Source: SVQP01 sp045594705
Lineage (GTDB): Bacteria; Bacillota; Clostridia; Oscillospirales; CAG-272
DNA length: 27,967 nucleotides
Reading direction: 5' to 3'
Assembly: GCA_045594705.1 (NCBI GenBank)
Contig: JAZNZB010000102.1
Coordinates: forward strand, 1-27,967
Each line of letters starts with the position of its first letter. Position 1 is the stretch's first letter. The notes under the pieces are model-generated. The model was not told where the DNA came from. It ran no database searches and saw only the letters and a program-made list of their open reading frames with translations. This document shows positions 1-6,212 of this stretch, one piece after another. The position numbers were made by a program, and so were the translations under genes.

Positions 1-528
1 CTATTCTTCTGCAAAAAAACAATCATATTGCCATCTTATCGGATTCTCATAAATATATTTAGCAATTTTTTCGTAGTCTCGCCGATCACGAATGATGTGA
101 TCGTGAAAACCTCTCTGCCATATCACAGCATCATCATATTTACCATGTATCTCTTTAGACGCATTCATTTTAACGTATCCAATTACCTTTGAAATAACGG
201 ACCGACCTCGTAGGGGCGATTCACGAATCGCCCGCAATTCTTCGTCATCGGTTATTATAATGATTAGGTGAATATGATTCGGCATAATCACATATCGGTC
301 TACTGTTGCCTTATACCGTTCGGGAATGTTCCGTATGGTTTCGTCTGTGATCTTTCCATAATCCGTTAATTCTATTTCGGGCGATTCGTGAATCGCCCCT
401 ACAACACGGGACAACGTACATTTTCTGTTATGCGTGCATATCGTTATAAAATATGCCCCGGGTGTACTGTAATCGAAATTCTTTAACCGTAAACGCTTTC
501 TTTGCGGTAACTCTTTTCCACTATCCAT
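1..528 (-). CDS. REP-associated tyrosine transposase (RAYT, Y1_Tnp/IS200-like), copy 1
   Basis: This 175-residue protein belongs to the single-domain HUH transposase-like family that acts on REP palindromes; known members nick or cleave single-stranded REP hairpins. Visible family marks are YFITICTHNR near residue 26, the HUH core MPNHIHLII with His85 and His87, and the C-terminal DYEKIAKYIYENPIRW, which holds the candidate catalytic Tyr (Tyr152 or Tyr158). The ATG at 528 was chosen because AGGTGA lies just upstream and the -10 box is at 545-550. GTG 537 and ATG 534 are in-frame alternatives but would leave almost no leader. There is no flanking IS structure, as expected for a domesticated RAYT. 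Two REP palindromes are read in frame inside the gene, as VGAIHESP and RAIRESPLR, on either side of the HUH core. The stop codon is at the window edge. Family assignment is firm; activity is inferred. Confidence 0.9.
   Translation of the reverse strand: MDSGKELPQRKRLRLKNFDYSTPGAYFITICTHNRKCTLSRVVGAIHESPEIELTDYGKITDETIRNIPERYKATVDRYVIMPNHIHLIIIITDDEELRAIRESPLRGRSVISKVIGYVKMNASKEIHGKYDDAVIWQRGFHDHIIRDRRDYEKIAKYIYENPIRWQYDCFFAEE
210..233 (+). repeat. REP palindrome inside RAYT copy 1 (site 2)
   Basis: This copy has a GTAGGGG head followed by the palindrome GGCGATTCACGAATCGCC. It is translated on the minus strand as RAIRESPLR, tail first, just after the HUH motif. The same palindrome occurs in opposite orientation at 379-402. 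Confidence 0.85.
379..402 (-). repeat. REP palindrome inside RAYT copy 1 (site 1)
   Basis: This is the inverted partner of 210-233. On the minus strand it reads GTAGGGG and then the same palindrome, translated head first as VGAIHESP. The core is identical apart from the orientation of the loop. Confidence 0.85.
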
Positions 529-544
529 TTTCATCACCTATCCC

Positions 545-573
545 ATTATAACACAAATCGGCAGAGAAAACAA
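545..573 (-). promoter_or_regulatory. Promoter of RAYT copy 1
   Basis: On the minus strand there is a -35 TTGTTT (568-573), a 17-bp spacer and a perfect -10 TATAAT (545-550), placing the start of transcription close to the ATG at 528. The spacer contains CTCTGCCGATTT. The 29-bp unit differs at only three positions from the promoter at 20203-20231. A perfect 10-bp inverted repeat (557-566 with 577-586, arm ATCGGCAGAG) puts the -35 box in a hairpin loop. Confidence 0.75.
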
Positions 574-602
574 GTCCTCTGCCGATATTTATATGTGTAT
601 CC

Positions 603-650
603 GTAGGGGAGACCTGCGGTCTCCCGCGGGCGAACACAGTTCGCCCCTAC
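603..650. repeat. Double REP (BIME-like) in intergenic DNA
   Basis: Two REPs sit tail to tail. One is GTAGGGG plus a GAGACC/GGTCTC hairpin on the plus strand. The other is GTAGGGG plus a CGAAC/GTTCG hairpin on the minus strand. Both share the GTAGGGG head with the REPs inside the two RAYT genes but have different stem cores. This paired layout is the usual form of REPs mobilised by RAYT proteins (family knowledge). Confidence 0.8.
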
Positions 651-712
651 CATGTTCCGAAAACATCCTTATGAGAACGCTCCTAAAGCGGTGGGCTTTT
701 TGTGTTGGTGGG

Positions 713-842
713 GGATGGTGGCCTGAGGTCACCGATGCAAGGGTCGCGGTCTACCAAACCCATCTCCTCTTCCCTTCATTCGACCCTTGACCCGAGCGCA
801 GCGAGGATGTGGTCACGAATCCACCATCCGCGCAAAGCGCGG
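713..842. repeat. Nested inverted-repeat, structured intergenic element
   Basis: GGATGGTGG (713-721) pairs with CCACCATCC (821-829), and AAGGGTCG (739-746) pairs with CGACCCTT (781-788). A compact hairpin CCGCG-CAAAG-CGCGG follows at 828-842. No convincing gene lies here: the short reading frames lack ribosome binding sites. With the double REP, this accounts for most of the 529-1022 gap. The function is unknown. Confidence 0.5.
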
Positions 843-954
843 TTTCCCCCCAACGAATTCATCTCTTTCATTGTTGATTACAAAGAATATGCCCAAAAGC
901 ACTTGCATGTCGGCTTTGATTTATGATTGTGCTATTTTTGTCGCCGTGCATGCT

Positions 955-983
955 TTGACAAATGCTTTGCGGTATGTTAAAAT
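955..983 (+). promoter_or_regulatory. Promoter of the AraC-type regulator gene
   Basis: A perfect -35 TTGACA (955-960), a 17-bp spacer and -10 TAAAAT (978-983) lie 39 bp before the chosen ATG at 1023. It is near consensus and probably drives both the regulator and the membrane protein gene that follows. Confidence 0.8.
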
Positions 984-1022
984 AAATCCATGAGCTCATC
1001 CACGGCAAGAAAGGACTCTATT

Positions 1023-1868
1023 ATGCAATATTCCCCCGATCTGATCCGCATCTCCACTGAGCTTGAGGCAGACCCACAGATGTTCTCGCTGTATCTTGTG
1101 CACGCAGACGCTTTTTCCTGTGAGCTATCCGAGGTTCGGTGCTATCTCAACGGCTACACGCTCCTATGCCTGAACAACACCGACACCGTCAAGGTGCACG
1201 GCGGCACGGGCGATGTGCTGGGCTTTTGCTTCCGCCCCGATTTTTATAACATCGGACTGAGTCGCACGGTCATTGAGAGTGACCGCTATCCCGACCTTCG
1301 TGCCAGATACAGTTATCCCGATTTTCACCTGTTTTTGACGCGCGACGAGCGGTATTGCGGGGTTCTCCCCTTGAGCGCCGATGCCTACCGCTCCCTGCTC
1401 GCCCATTTTCGCGCCGCCGAGCAGTTCATTCGTGCGCACGGCACTGACCCCATGTGGTCCTGCCACGCCCGTTCACAACTCATTTCGGTCATGTGCCTTG
1501 CCGAAAGTGCCTATCAGGGCAAGCAAACGGGAGGCGAGGACGCCATTGTCCGCTACATCAGAGAGCACGCCGAGCGTCCCATGTCGGTGGAATCCCTTTG
1601 CCGTATGTTCAACACCAACCGCACGACGTTGACCAAAACCGTCAAAGCCGCAACAGGGCTGCCACCCATGCAGTTCGTTTTGGAGGAACGGCTCAACCAA
1701 AGCCGCCCCGATCTGCTGTTTACGTCGCTTCCTATTGGCTTTATCGCCATGAAATACGGCTTTTCCGATGCAAACTACTACATCCGTGCATTCAAGCAAC
1801 GGTTTGGGCAATCTCCCCTGCAATACCGCAACGAGCAAATTGAAAAGTGGCACGCCAACAAAGAATGA
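1023..1868 (+). CDS. AraC-family transcriptional regulator
   Basis: The protein has 281 residues. The N-terminal 165 or so form an unrecognised sensor-like domain rich in cupin-like strands. The C-terminal part (about 172-270) is the double helix-turn-helix of the AraC family, with SVESLCRMFNTNRTTLTKTVK as the first helix pair and the signature IGFIAMKYGFSDANYYIRAFKQRFGQSP as the second. ATG 1023 is preferred over an upstream ATG at 990 because AGAAAGGAC precedes it at a proper distance and 990 falls almost on the -10 box. The next gene starts 13 bp downstream, so the two are surely co-transcribed, and the membrane protein may be its target or sensing partner (inference). The ligand is unknown. 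Confidence 0.88.
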   Translation: MQYSPDLIRISTELEADPQMFSLYLVHADAFSCELSEVRCYLNGYTLLCLNNTDTVKVHGGTGDVLGFCFRPDFYNIGLSRTVIESDRYPDLRARYSYPDFHLFLTRDERYCGVLPLSADAYRSLLAHFRAAEQFIRAHGTDPMWSCHARSQLISVMCLAESAYQGKQTGGEDAIVRYIREHAERPMSVESLCRMFNTNRTTLTKTVKAATGLPPMQFVLEERLNQSRPDLLFTSLPIGFIAMKYGFSDANYYIRAFKQRFGQSPLQYRNEQIEKWHANKE

Positions 1869-1881
1869 TAAGGAGGTTTTC

Positions 1882-2517
1882 ATGAACAACCACTATAACA
1901 CAACCTCGTCCGATACCTACACCCCCGAAAAGCCCAATCACGTCAGAACCGCCGTACACGCATTTTTCTACATAATCGTCTACCATATAGCCACCTATCT
2001 GCTGTATGCCATTTTCATGAGTCCCTTGGAAAATCAGATGGTGGGCGACGGCTATGAAACGCGCTACCGCTTTGTGATGTTCGCCTTTTCGCTTTTCACC
2101 TTAGCCATACTTTCCATCGTCATGATTACGGTTTACTTTAAGAATAACTCACGCAAGCGTGCCTATCTTGCCGCCACCTCGGCAGAGCTGCGCGGGCAAG
2201 AGAATGCGGCAGAGGGGGCAATTCGCTACCGCAAAACCGCGCTTGTAGAGGCAGCTGTCTCCACCGCGGTCCCCGCCGCCCTGTGGCTGATCCCCGCCTG
2301 CTTTTATACCTTTTCCCTGATCATGTCCGGCTATGGCTACGGCTACGCACAGGCTTGGGGAATCGAAAACTTTTTCATTGGCACGGTGGGACTGTTCCAG
2401 CCCTTCCAAAACGCCCTTATAGGTTGGATTTTGGGCGTTGGAATGCTGTTCTGCGTTCACTATTTCGGGCGCATTGCCGCTCATAAGAGCTGGGAAGATA
2501 GCCGCATTCGCCATTAG
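1882..2517 (+). CDS. Four-helix integral membrane protein of unknown function
   Basis: The 211-residue protein has a polar N-terminus of about 25 residues followed by four hydrophobic segments: around AFFYIIVYHIATYLLYAIF, FVMFAFSLFTLAILSIVMI, VPAALWLIPACFYTFSLIM and ALIGWILGVGMLFCVHYF. A charged loop lies between helices 2 and 3. A strong AAGGAGG ends 4 bp before ATG 1882, and the gene follows the AraC regulator by 13 bp, so they form an operon. Its TAG stop (2515-2517) lies within the left terminal repeat of the element at 2514-2795, so the insertion may have defined or altered the C-terminus (inference). No family was recognised. Confidence 0.8.
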   Translation: MNNHYNTTSSDTYTPEKPNHVRTAVHAFFYIIVYHIATYLLYAIFMSPLENQMVGDGYETRYRFVMFAFSLFTLAILSIVMITVYFKNNSRKRAYLAATSAELRGQENAAEGAIRYRKTALVEAAVSTAVPAALWLIPACFYTFSLIMSGYGYGYAQAWGIENFFIGTVGLFQPFQNALIGWILGVGMLFCVHYFGRIAAHKSWEDSRIRH

Positions 2518-2795
2518 CCGTACGGAAGTCGAACCAAGTTGGTTTTGACGGGCAGATTTTCCCGATCCCTGCATCTTTTCCCTTGGACATATTGCCTATA
2601 TGCCCTGCGGAAAAAGCTTTTGGGCTCGAACAAATCTGCGCTGTCAAAACTGCTCGCACCCGCCGGCGAATGCATTTTTGATAGATTTTGGTGGGATTTT
2701 GCGAAGCAAGATACCAATCTTGCGAGTAAAAGCACGCCGAAAGGTGCAAAAATTCATCGTCGTCGGGCAATTCGGTTCGACTCCCGTACGGCTAA
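2514..2795. mobile_element. MITE-like element with 22-bp terminal inverted repeats
   Basis: TTAGCCGTACGG at 2514-2525 and its complement at 2784-2795 are extended by one mismatched base and then AGTCGAACC / GGTTCGACT, giving 22-bp ends with one mismatch around 282 bp. The flanking bases fit insertion at TA, but a target duplication cannot be told apart from the repeat itself. Inside there is a hairpin GCAAGAT-ACCA-ATCTTGC near 2703-2726 and no supported gene. It fills the 298-bp gap between the membrane protein and XRE genes. The identity as a non-autonomous mobile repeat is inferred. Confidence 0.55.
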
Positions 2796-2815
2796 GCAGA
2801 TATCAAGGGGGCGAG

Positions 2816-3031
2816 ATGACGTATCATCTTGAAAAGTTCGGCAGGATCCTGTTGGAGCTGCGCAAGGAGCGCGGCTGGACACAAAGTACGTTGGCAAAAA
2901 AGATGAACCTTTCTGCGCAGTCGGTTTCCAAATGGGAGCGCGGCACAAGCTACCCCGATATTGAGTTGTTCCCGGTTCTTGCCGAGATTTTTGACGTGGA
3001 CATAGGCGTTCTGTTCGGAAAGGATAAATAA
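2816..3031 (+). CDS. Small XRE-family helix-turn-helix regulator
   Basis: The protein has 71 residues and is essentially one Cro/C1-type HTH domain. RKERGWTQSTLAKKMNLS gives the first helices, then SAQSVSKWERGTSYPDIELFPVLAEIF, the classic recognition helix and the YPDIE.L..LA.IF tail seen in Clostridia regulators. ATG 2816 follows AAGGGGGCGAG, and longer in-frame versions would read through the repeat element and lack a binding site. No effector domain is present. A bidirectional terminator follows directly. No promoter was identified, so it is either read from 955 through the element or from a promoter within the element. Confidence 0.88.
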   Translation: MTYHLEKFGRILLELRKERGWTQSTLAKKMNLSAQSVSKWERGTSYPDIELFPVLAEIFDVDIGVLFGKDK

Positions 3032-3062
3032 AAAGAGCACTTGCAGCAAGTGCTCTTTTTTC
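3031..3062. terminator. Bidirectional Rho-independent terminator
   Basis: A 10-bp stem AGAGCACTTG / CAAGTGCTCT (3034-3043 and 3047-3056) is flanked by A-rich and T-rich runs on both sides. It can end the XRE transcript on the plus strand and the RAYT2-GNAT transcript on the minus strand. Confidence 0.9.
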
Positions 3063-3112
3063 TATCCAAGCCACAGGCTTGGCATCTCATCACGCGCCGG
3101 CGTGTATTCTTC

Positions 3113-3553
3113 CTACTCCCCTTTTCTCCAAACGTAATTTCTCAATTCATCCTCTTGCGACACAAACGCAAATCCGACCTTTTCAAACAGTCCGATCGAC
3201 GGAGTATTCGTCTCGTCAATCGAGACCTCAATCCTCTTGTACCCAAGCCCGAATACGTCCTTTTGTATATCCGTCAATATTTTGGTTCCATACCCGGCAT
3301 TTTGATATTGCGGGAACACCACGACGGACAGATATAGCGTATCCTTTTGCGTTTCCAGATGGATCGTGCCGATCAAGCCATTTTTGTCATTTATCTTGAA
3401 AAAATACACGGTTTCATTGCCGGTGACGTAATCAAAATATTGCTCCCCAATCGCTATATACCGCGCGATTTCCGGCAAGTCATAAACGGCCGAAATCTGC
3501 GCAATATCCGCGTCATCCGTCCTTGTCATGCGTGCGTATATCAAATTGCTCAT
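3113..3553 (-). CDS. GNAT-family N-acetyltransferase
   Basis: The 146-residue protein is the usual size for a one-domain GCN5-related acetyltransferase. The acetyl-CoA binding motif A is visible as LSVVVFPQYQNAGYGTKIL, with the Q-N-A-G-Y-G pyrophosphate loop, and the C-terminal NTPSIGLFEKVGFAFV is the typical motif B. The substrate is unknown. ATG 3553 is preceded by GGGAGAAG and overlaps the stop of RAYT copy 2 as ATGA, so the two are translationally coupled. The coupling of an acetyltransferase to a RAYT is unusual and may be simple read-through architecture. Confidence 0.85.
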   Translation of the reverse strand: MSNLIYARMTRTDDADIAQISAVYDLPEIARYIAIGEQYFDYVTGNETVYFFKINDKNGLIGTIHLETQKDTLYLSVVVFPQYQNAGYGTKILTDIQKDVFGLGYKRIEVSIDETNTPSIGLFEKVGFAFVSQEDELRNYVWRKGE

Positions 3554-4137
3554 TGTTCTTCTCCCGAATGATAATACCAACGTATAGGATTCTCGTAAAT
3601 GTATTTCACCCTTGTCTCATAATCTTCCCGATTTCGCACAATATGCTCCATATATCCGCGTTGAAAGATCTTATACCCGATTTCTTTATGGCAAAAGCGT
3701 TTTAGCGTTGAGATTACGTGCGGCAACATTTCATTGGTAGGGGTCGGCGCCTTCGACGACCTCGCCGGATCTTTGATATATTTGTCCGGATCTAATATAA
3801 TAATTGCGTGTATATGGTCAGGCATAATGACATATTGATCGATTGTAACGCCCGATATTTTCTCGCTTGATAAAAGGTATTTTTCTACGATAGCTCCTAA
3901 TTCGCTCAATCGTATTTGTGGCAAATACTTGTCATTAGAATCTTCGCTCCCCGCCATAAGTAGTTCAGGCTTAGCAAGGGCGTCGAAGGCGCCGCCCCCT
4001 ACCGGAGGAACGATTTCGGATAATATTCTTTTTCTGTCTTGAATGCATATCGTCACGAAATATGCTCCTTTAGAGCTATAATCATATTGTTTAATACGTA
4101 GTTCTTTTCTTTTTTGTGATTCCTGTTTTTCTTCCAC
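3550..4137 (-). CDS. REP-associated tyrosine transposase (RAYT), copy 2
   Basis: This 195-residue paralogue of the gene at 1-528 has AYFVTICIQDRKRIL near residue 25, the HUH core MPDHIHAIII with His108 and His110, and DYETRVKYIYENPIRW with the candidate catalytic Tyr. The start is taken as GTG 4137, after AAAGGGGTGAT; the longer in-frame ATG at 4170 would overlap the -10 box. Two REP palindromes are read in frame, as VGGGAFDAL (residues about 46-54) and ARSSKAPTPT (about 125-134), at the same two places as in copy 1 but with a different REP core. It is longer than copy 1 mainly because of extra sequence after site 1. It is followed by the coupled GNAT gene. Confidence 0.9.
   Translation of the reverse strand: MEEKQESQKRKELRIKQYDYSSKGAYFVTICIQDRKRILSEIVPPVGGGAFDALAKPELLMAGSEDSNDKYLPQIRLSELGAIVEKYLLSSEKISGVTIDQYVIMPDHIHAIIILDPDKYIKDPARSSKAPTPTNEMLPHVISTLKRFCHKEIGYKIFQRGYMEHIVRNREDYETRVKYIYENPIRWYYHSGEEQ
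3737..3761 (+). repeat. REP palindrome inside RAYT copy 2 (site 2)
   Basis: A GTAGGGG head is followed by a TCGGCGCCTTCGACGACC core. It is translated on the minus strand, tail first, as ARSSKAPTPT, shortly after the HUH motif. Confidence 0.8.
3978..4002 (-). repeat. REP palindrome inside RAYT copy 2 (site 1)
   Basis: This is the inverted partner of 3737-3761. Head first on the minus strand it reads GTAGGGG then GCGGCGCCTTCGACGCCC, differing from the partner at two positions. It is translated as VGGGAFDAL. Confidence 0.8.
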
Positions 4138-4158
4138 ATGTATCACCCCTTTTACTTT

Positions 4159-4187
4159 ATTATACCACATTCCCCGCCCACTCGCAA
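4159..4187 (-). promoter_or_regulatory. Promoter of RAYT copy 2 - GNAT
   Basis: On the minus strand TTGCGA (4182-4187), a 17-bp spacer and TATAAT (4159-4164) lie just upstream of GTG 4137. This supports the shorter start. Confidence 0.75.
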
Positions 4188-4257
4188 TGAAAGGGGCGTT
4201 TTTTTATTATATATAATGATGATTTTCCCATATGTTCACAGGCAATTTACAATTTTG

Positions 4258-4266
4258 TGCTATGAT
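4258..4266 (+). promoter_or_regulatory. Candidate extended -10 promoter of the ABC operon
   Basis: TG-C-TATGAT is an extended -10 element 44 bp before ATG 4310. No -35 at the usual spacing is clear. A second -10-like TATAGT is at 4275-4280. Confidence 0.4.
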
Positions 4267-4309
4267 GTACTCTGTATAGTTATGAAAACTTTTGAAAGGA
4301 TCTGTGATC

Positions 4310-5389
4310 ATGATAAAAATCGAACATCTGGTAAAGAACTACGGCTCCAACTGCGCTGTGGACGATATCAGCTTCTCGGTGGAATCCGGTGAGATCGTGG
4401 GCTTCCTCGGCCCCAACGGTGCCGGAAAATCCACGACTATGAACATTCTGACCGGTTATCTCTCCGGCACCTCGGGCAAGGTCTCGATCGACGGCATTGA
4501 TATCCTGGCTGACCCCCTGGGCGCAAAAAAGCTGATCGGTTACTTACCCGAGCAGCCCCCGCTCTACTTAGACATGACGGTAGACGAATACCTCAACTTT
4601 GCTTACGACCTCAAAAGCTGCAAGCTGCCCAGACCCGAGCATATCGCAGAGGTTTGCGAGGTGGTCAAGATCACCGATGTGCGCAAGAGGGTCATCCGCA
4701 ATCTCTCCAAGGGCTATAAGCAGCGCGTTGGCATCGCACAGGCTCTGATCGGCAATCCCAAGGTCATCATCTTCGACGAGCCCACCATCGGCCTTGACCC
4801 CAAGCAGATCATTGAGATCCGCAATCTGATCAGAACACTTGGTAAGGGACACACAGTCATTCTCTCCACGCACATCCTGCAGGAGGTGCAGGCGGTCTGT
4901 GACCGTATCGTCATCATCAACAAGGGCAAGATCGTGGCCGACGAGCTGACCGAGAACATCTCCCGTGCAGTAGAAAACAACCGCCGCTTCAACGTCAAGA
5001 TCTGCGGTCCTTCCCGCGAGGTGCTCTCCACGCTCAAGAGCATGAGCGGCATCGTATACGCCGAGGCACTGGCCGAGCGTGACGGCGACGCTTACACCTA
5101 CATGATTGAGAGCGACTATGGCGTGGACGTGCGCAAAAAGCTGTTCTACACCATGGCTGAAAAGGGCTGGGCCATCATTGGCCTGGAGGCACTGGGCATG
5201 AGCCTTGAGGACATCTTTATCACGGTTGTGGACAAGTCCGCTGAGGATAAGATCAGACAAAGCAAGCCCGCTCGCCGCCGCTCGGGTGGCAAGGATGCAC
5301 TGGAAAAGCAGGTGGCTGAGGCCATGGTGCAGGAAGGTGCTCAAAAGCGTGCGATCGCGGACGCGACCGAAATCGAGGACGAGGAATAA
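4310..5389 (+). CDS. ABC transporter ATP-binding protein, GldA-like
   Basis: This cytoplasmic ATPase has 359 residues. It shows Walker A GPNGAGKST (34-42), Q-loop Gln82 in YLPEQPPLY, signature LSKGYKQRVG (132-141), Walker B VIIFDEP (152-158) and H-loop His188. The SKGYKQR form of the signature is typical of the GldA/CcmA-like ABC-2 group. A C-terminal extension beyond about residue 245 ends in a charged tail. ATG 4310 is preferred to an in-frame TTG at 4292 because GAAAGGA precedes it by 9 bp. It heads an operon with a permease, two GldG-like proteins and a DUF4340-like protein. In Flavobacterium the corresponding GldA-F-G set is needed for gliding, but in Clostridia its substrate is not known. 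Confidence 0.92.
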   Translation: MIKIEHLVKNYGSNCAVDDISFSVESGEIVGFLGPNGAGKSTTMNILTGYLSGTSGKVSIDGIDILADPLGAKKLIGYLPEQPPLYLDMTVDEYLNFAYDLKSCKLPRPEHIAEVCEVVKITDVRKRVIRNLSKGYKQRVGIAQALIGNPKVIIFDEPTIGLDPKQIIEIRNLIRTLGKGHTVILSTHILQEVQAVCDRIVIINKGKIVADELTENISRAVENNRRFNVKICGPSREVLSTLKSMSGIVYAEALAERDGDAYTYMIESDYGVDVRKKLFYTMAEKGWAIIGLEALGMSLEDIFITVVDKSAEDKIRQSKPARRRSGGKDALEKQVAEAMVQEGAQKRAIADATEIEDEE

Positions 5390-5410
5390 TTCCCCGCAAA
5401 AATTTTTCGA

Positions 5411-5446
5411 AAGGAGAACGGCGATCCTTCGCCGTGAATACATAAA
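5411..5446 (+). promoter_or_regulatory. Distant ribosome binding site with intervening hairpin
   Basis: AAGGAG (5411-5416) lies 30 bp before ATG 5447, too far for normal initiation. A hairpin ACGGCGA-TCCT-TCGCCGT (5418-5435) fills the gap. When folded, it leaves about 11-12 unpaired bases between binding site and start. An in-frame TGA at 5435-5437 rules out an earlier start. Confidence 0.55.
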
Positions 5447-6193
5447 ATGCTTGCCATCTACAAAAAAGAGATGCGCTCTTATTTCATCAATCCCATCGGA
5501 TACGTGTTTGCGGGTGTGTTCTTCATCATCTCAGCACTTCTGTGCTGCTATACCACCATCGTATCCTCCAGCTATGATACCTCCACGTATTTTATGCTGA
5601 TGATCTTTGCATTTGTCATTCTCATTCCGCTTCTGACCATGCGTCTGTTTGCAGAGGAAAGAAAGCTGCGCACCGAGCAGCTGCTCATGACAGCCCCCGT
5701 TTCGATTACAAGCATGGTGCTTGGGAAGTTCTTTGCAGCGCTGACGCTGTTTGCCTCCTCCATGCTCATCTCCTGCATCAACTTCATTCCGATCTATGCC
5801 TTTGCATCCATCGAGCGCGGCAGTGAATCCTACAACACCACGCACATCGGCCCCGTGACCGGCCAGGTCATCGGTTGCCTTGTGGGCATTCTCCTGATCG
5901 GTGCTGCGTTCATCGCCATCGGTACGTTTATCTCGGCTCTGACCGAAAATCAGCTGGCTGCTGCCGTGGTGACCATCTCGGTCATTCTCGGCATGGTGCT
6001 GCTCAGCTTCTTGAACACACTGATCGACAATTACGTCATCCGTTTTGTCATCGACTGGTTCTCGGTGCTCAGCCGCTTCAACACCTTCAGCTATGGGCTC
6101 TTTGACTTCTCCGCACTTCTCTACTACCTCTCCCTGACCTTCGTATTCCTGTTTTTGACCGTCAGAGTTTACGAAAGGCGCCGTTGGGGCTGA
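5447..6193 (+). CDS. ABC-2 type permease, GldF-like
   Basis: The 248-residue integral membrane protein has six predicted helices, starting with YVFAGVFFIISALLCCYTTIV and ending YYLSLTFVFLFLTVRVYERRRWG. The N-terminal MLAIYKKEMRSYFINPIGYV and the loop MRLFAEERKLRTEQLLMTAPVS are hallmarks of the GldF/ABC-2 permease family; length and topology match. It should pair with the ATPase at 4310-5389. The start follows a displaced ribosome binding site bridged by a hairpin. The stop is 20 bp before the next gene, which has its own GGAGGA. Confidence 0.92.
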   Translation: MLAIYKKEMRSYFINPIGYVFAGVFFIISALLCCYTTIVSSSYDTSTYFMLMIFAFVILIPLLTMRLFAEERKLRTEQLLMTAPVSITSMVLGKFFAALTLFASSMLISCINFIPIYAFASIERGSESYNTTHIGPVTGQVIGCLVGILLIGAAFIAIGTFISALTENQLAAAVVTISVILGMVLLSFLNTLIDNYVIRFVIDWFSVLSRFNTFSYGLFDFSALLYYLSLTFVFLFLTVRVYERRRWG

Positions 6194-6212
6194 TAAATGG
6201 AGGAAGACGCAC

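Noticed and set aside
593..993. Three overlapping small plus-strand frames
   Set aside because: They lie across REPs and the folded repeat, lack ribosome binding sites, and one runs into the AraC gene promoter.
2771..2795. tRNA 3' end (GGTTCGACTCC resembles a T-loop)
   Set aside because: The flanking bases do not form the T-stem and no cloverleaf can be drawn upstream; the sequence is the terminal inverted repeat of the element.
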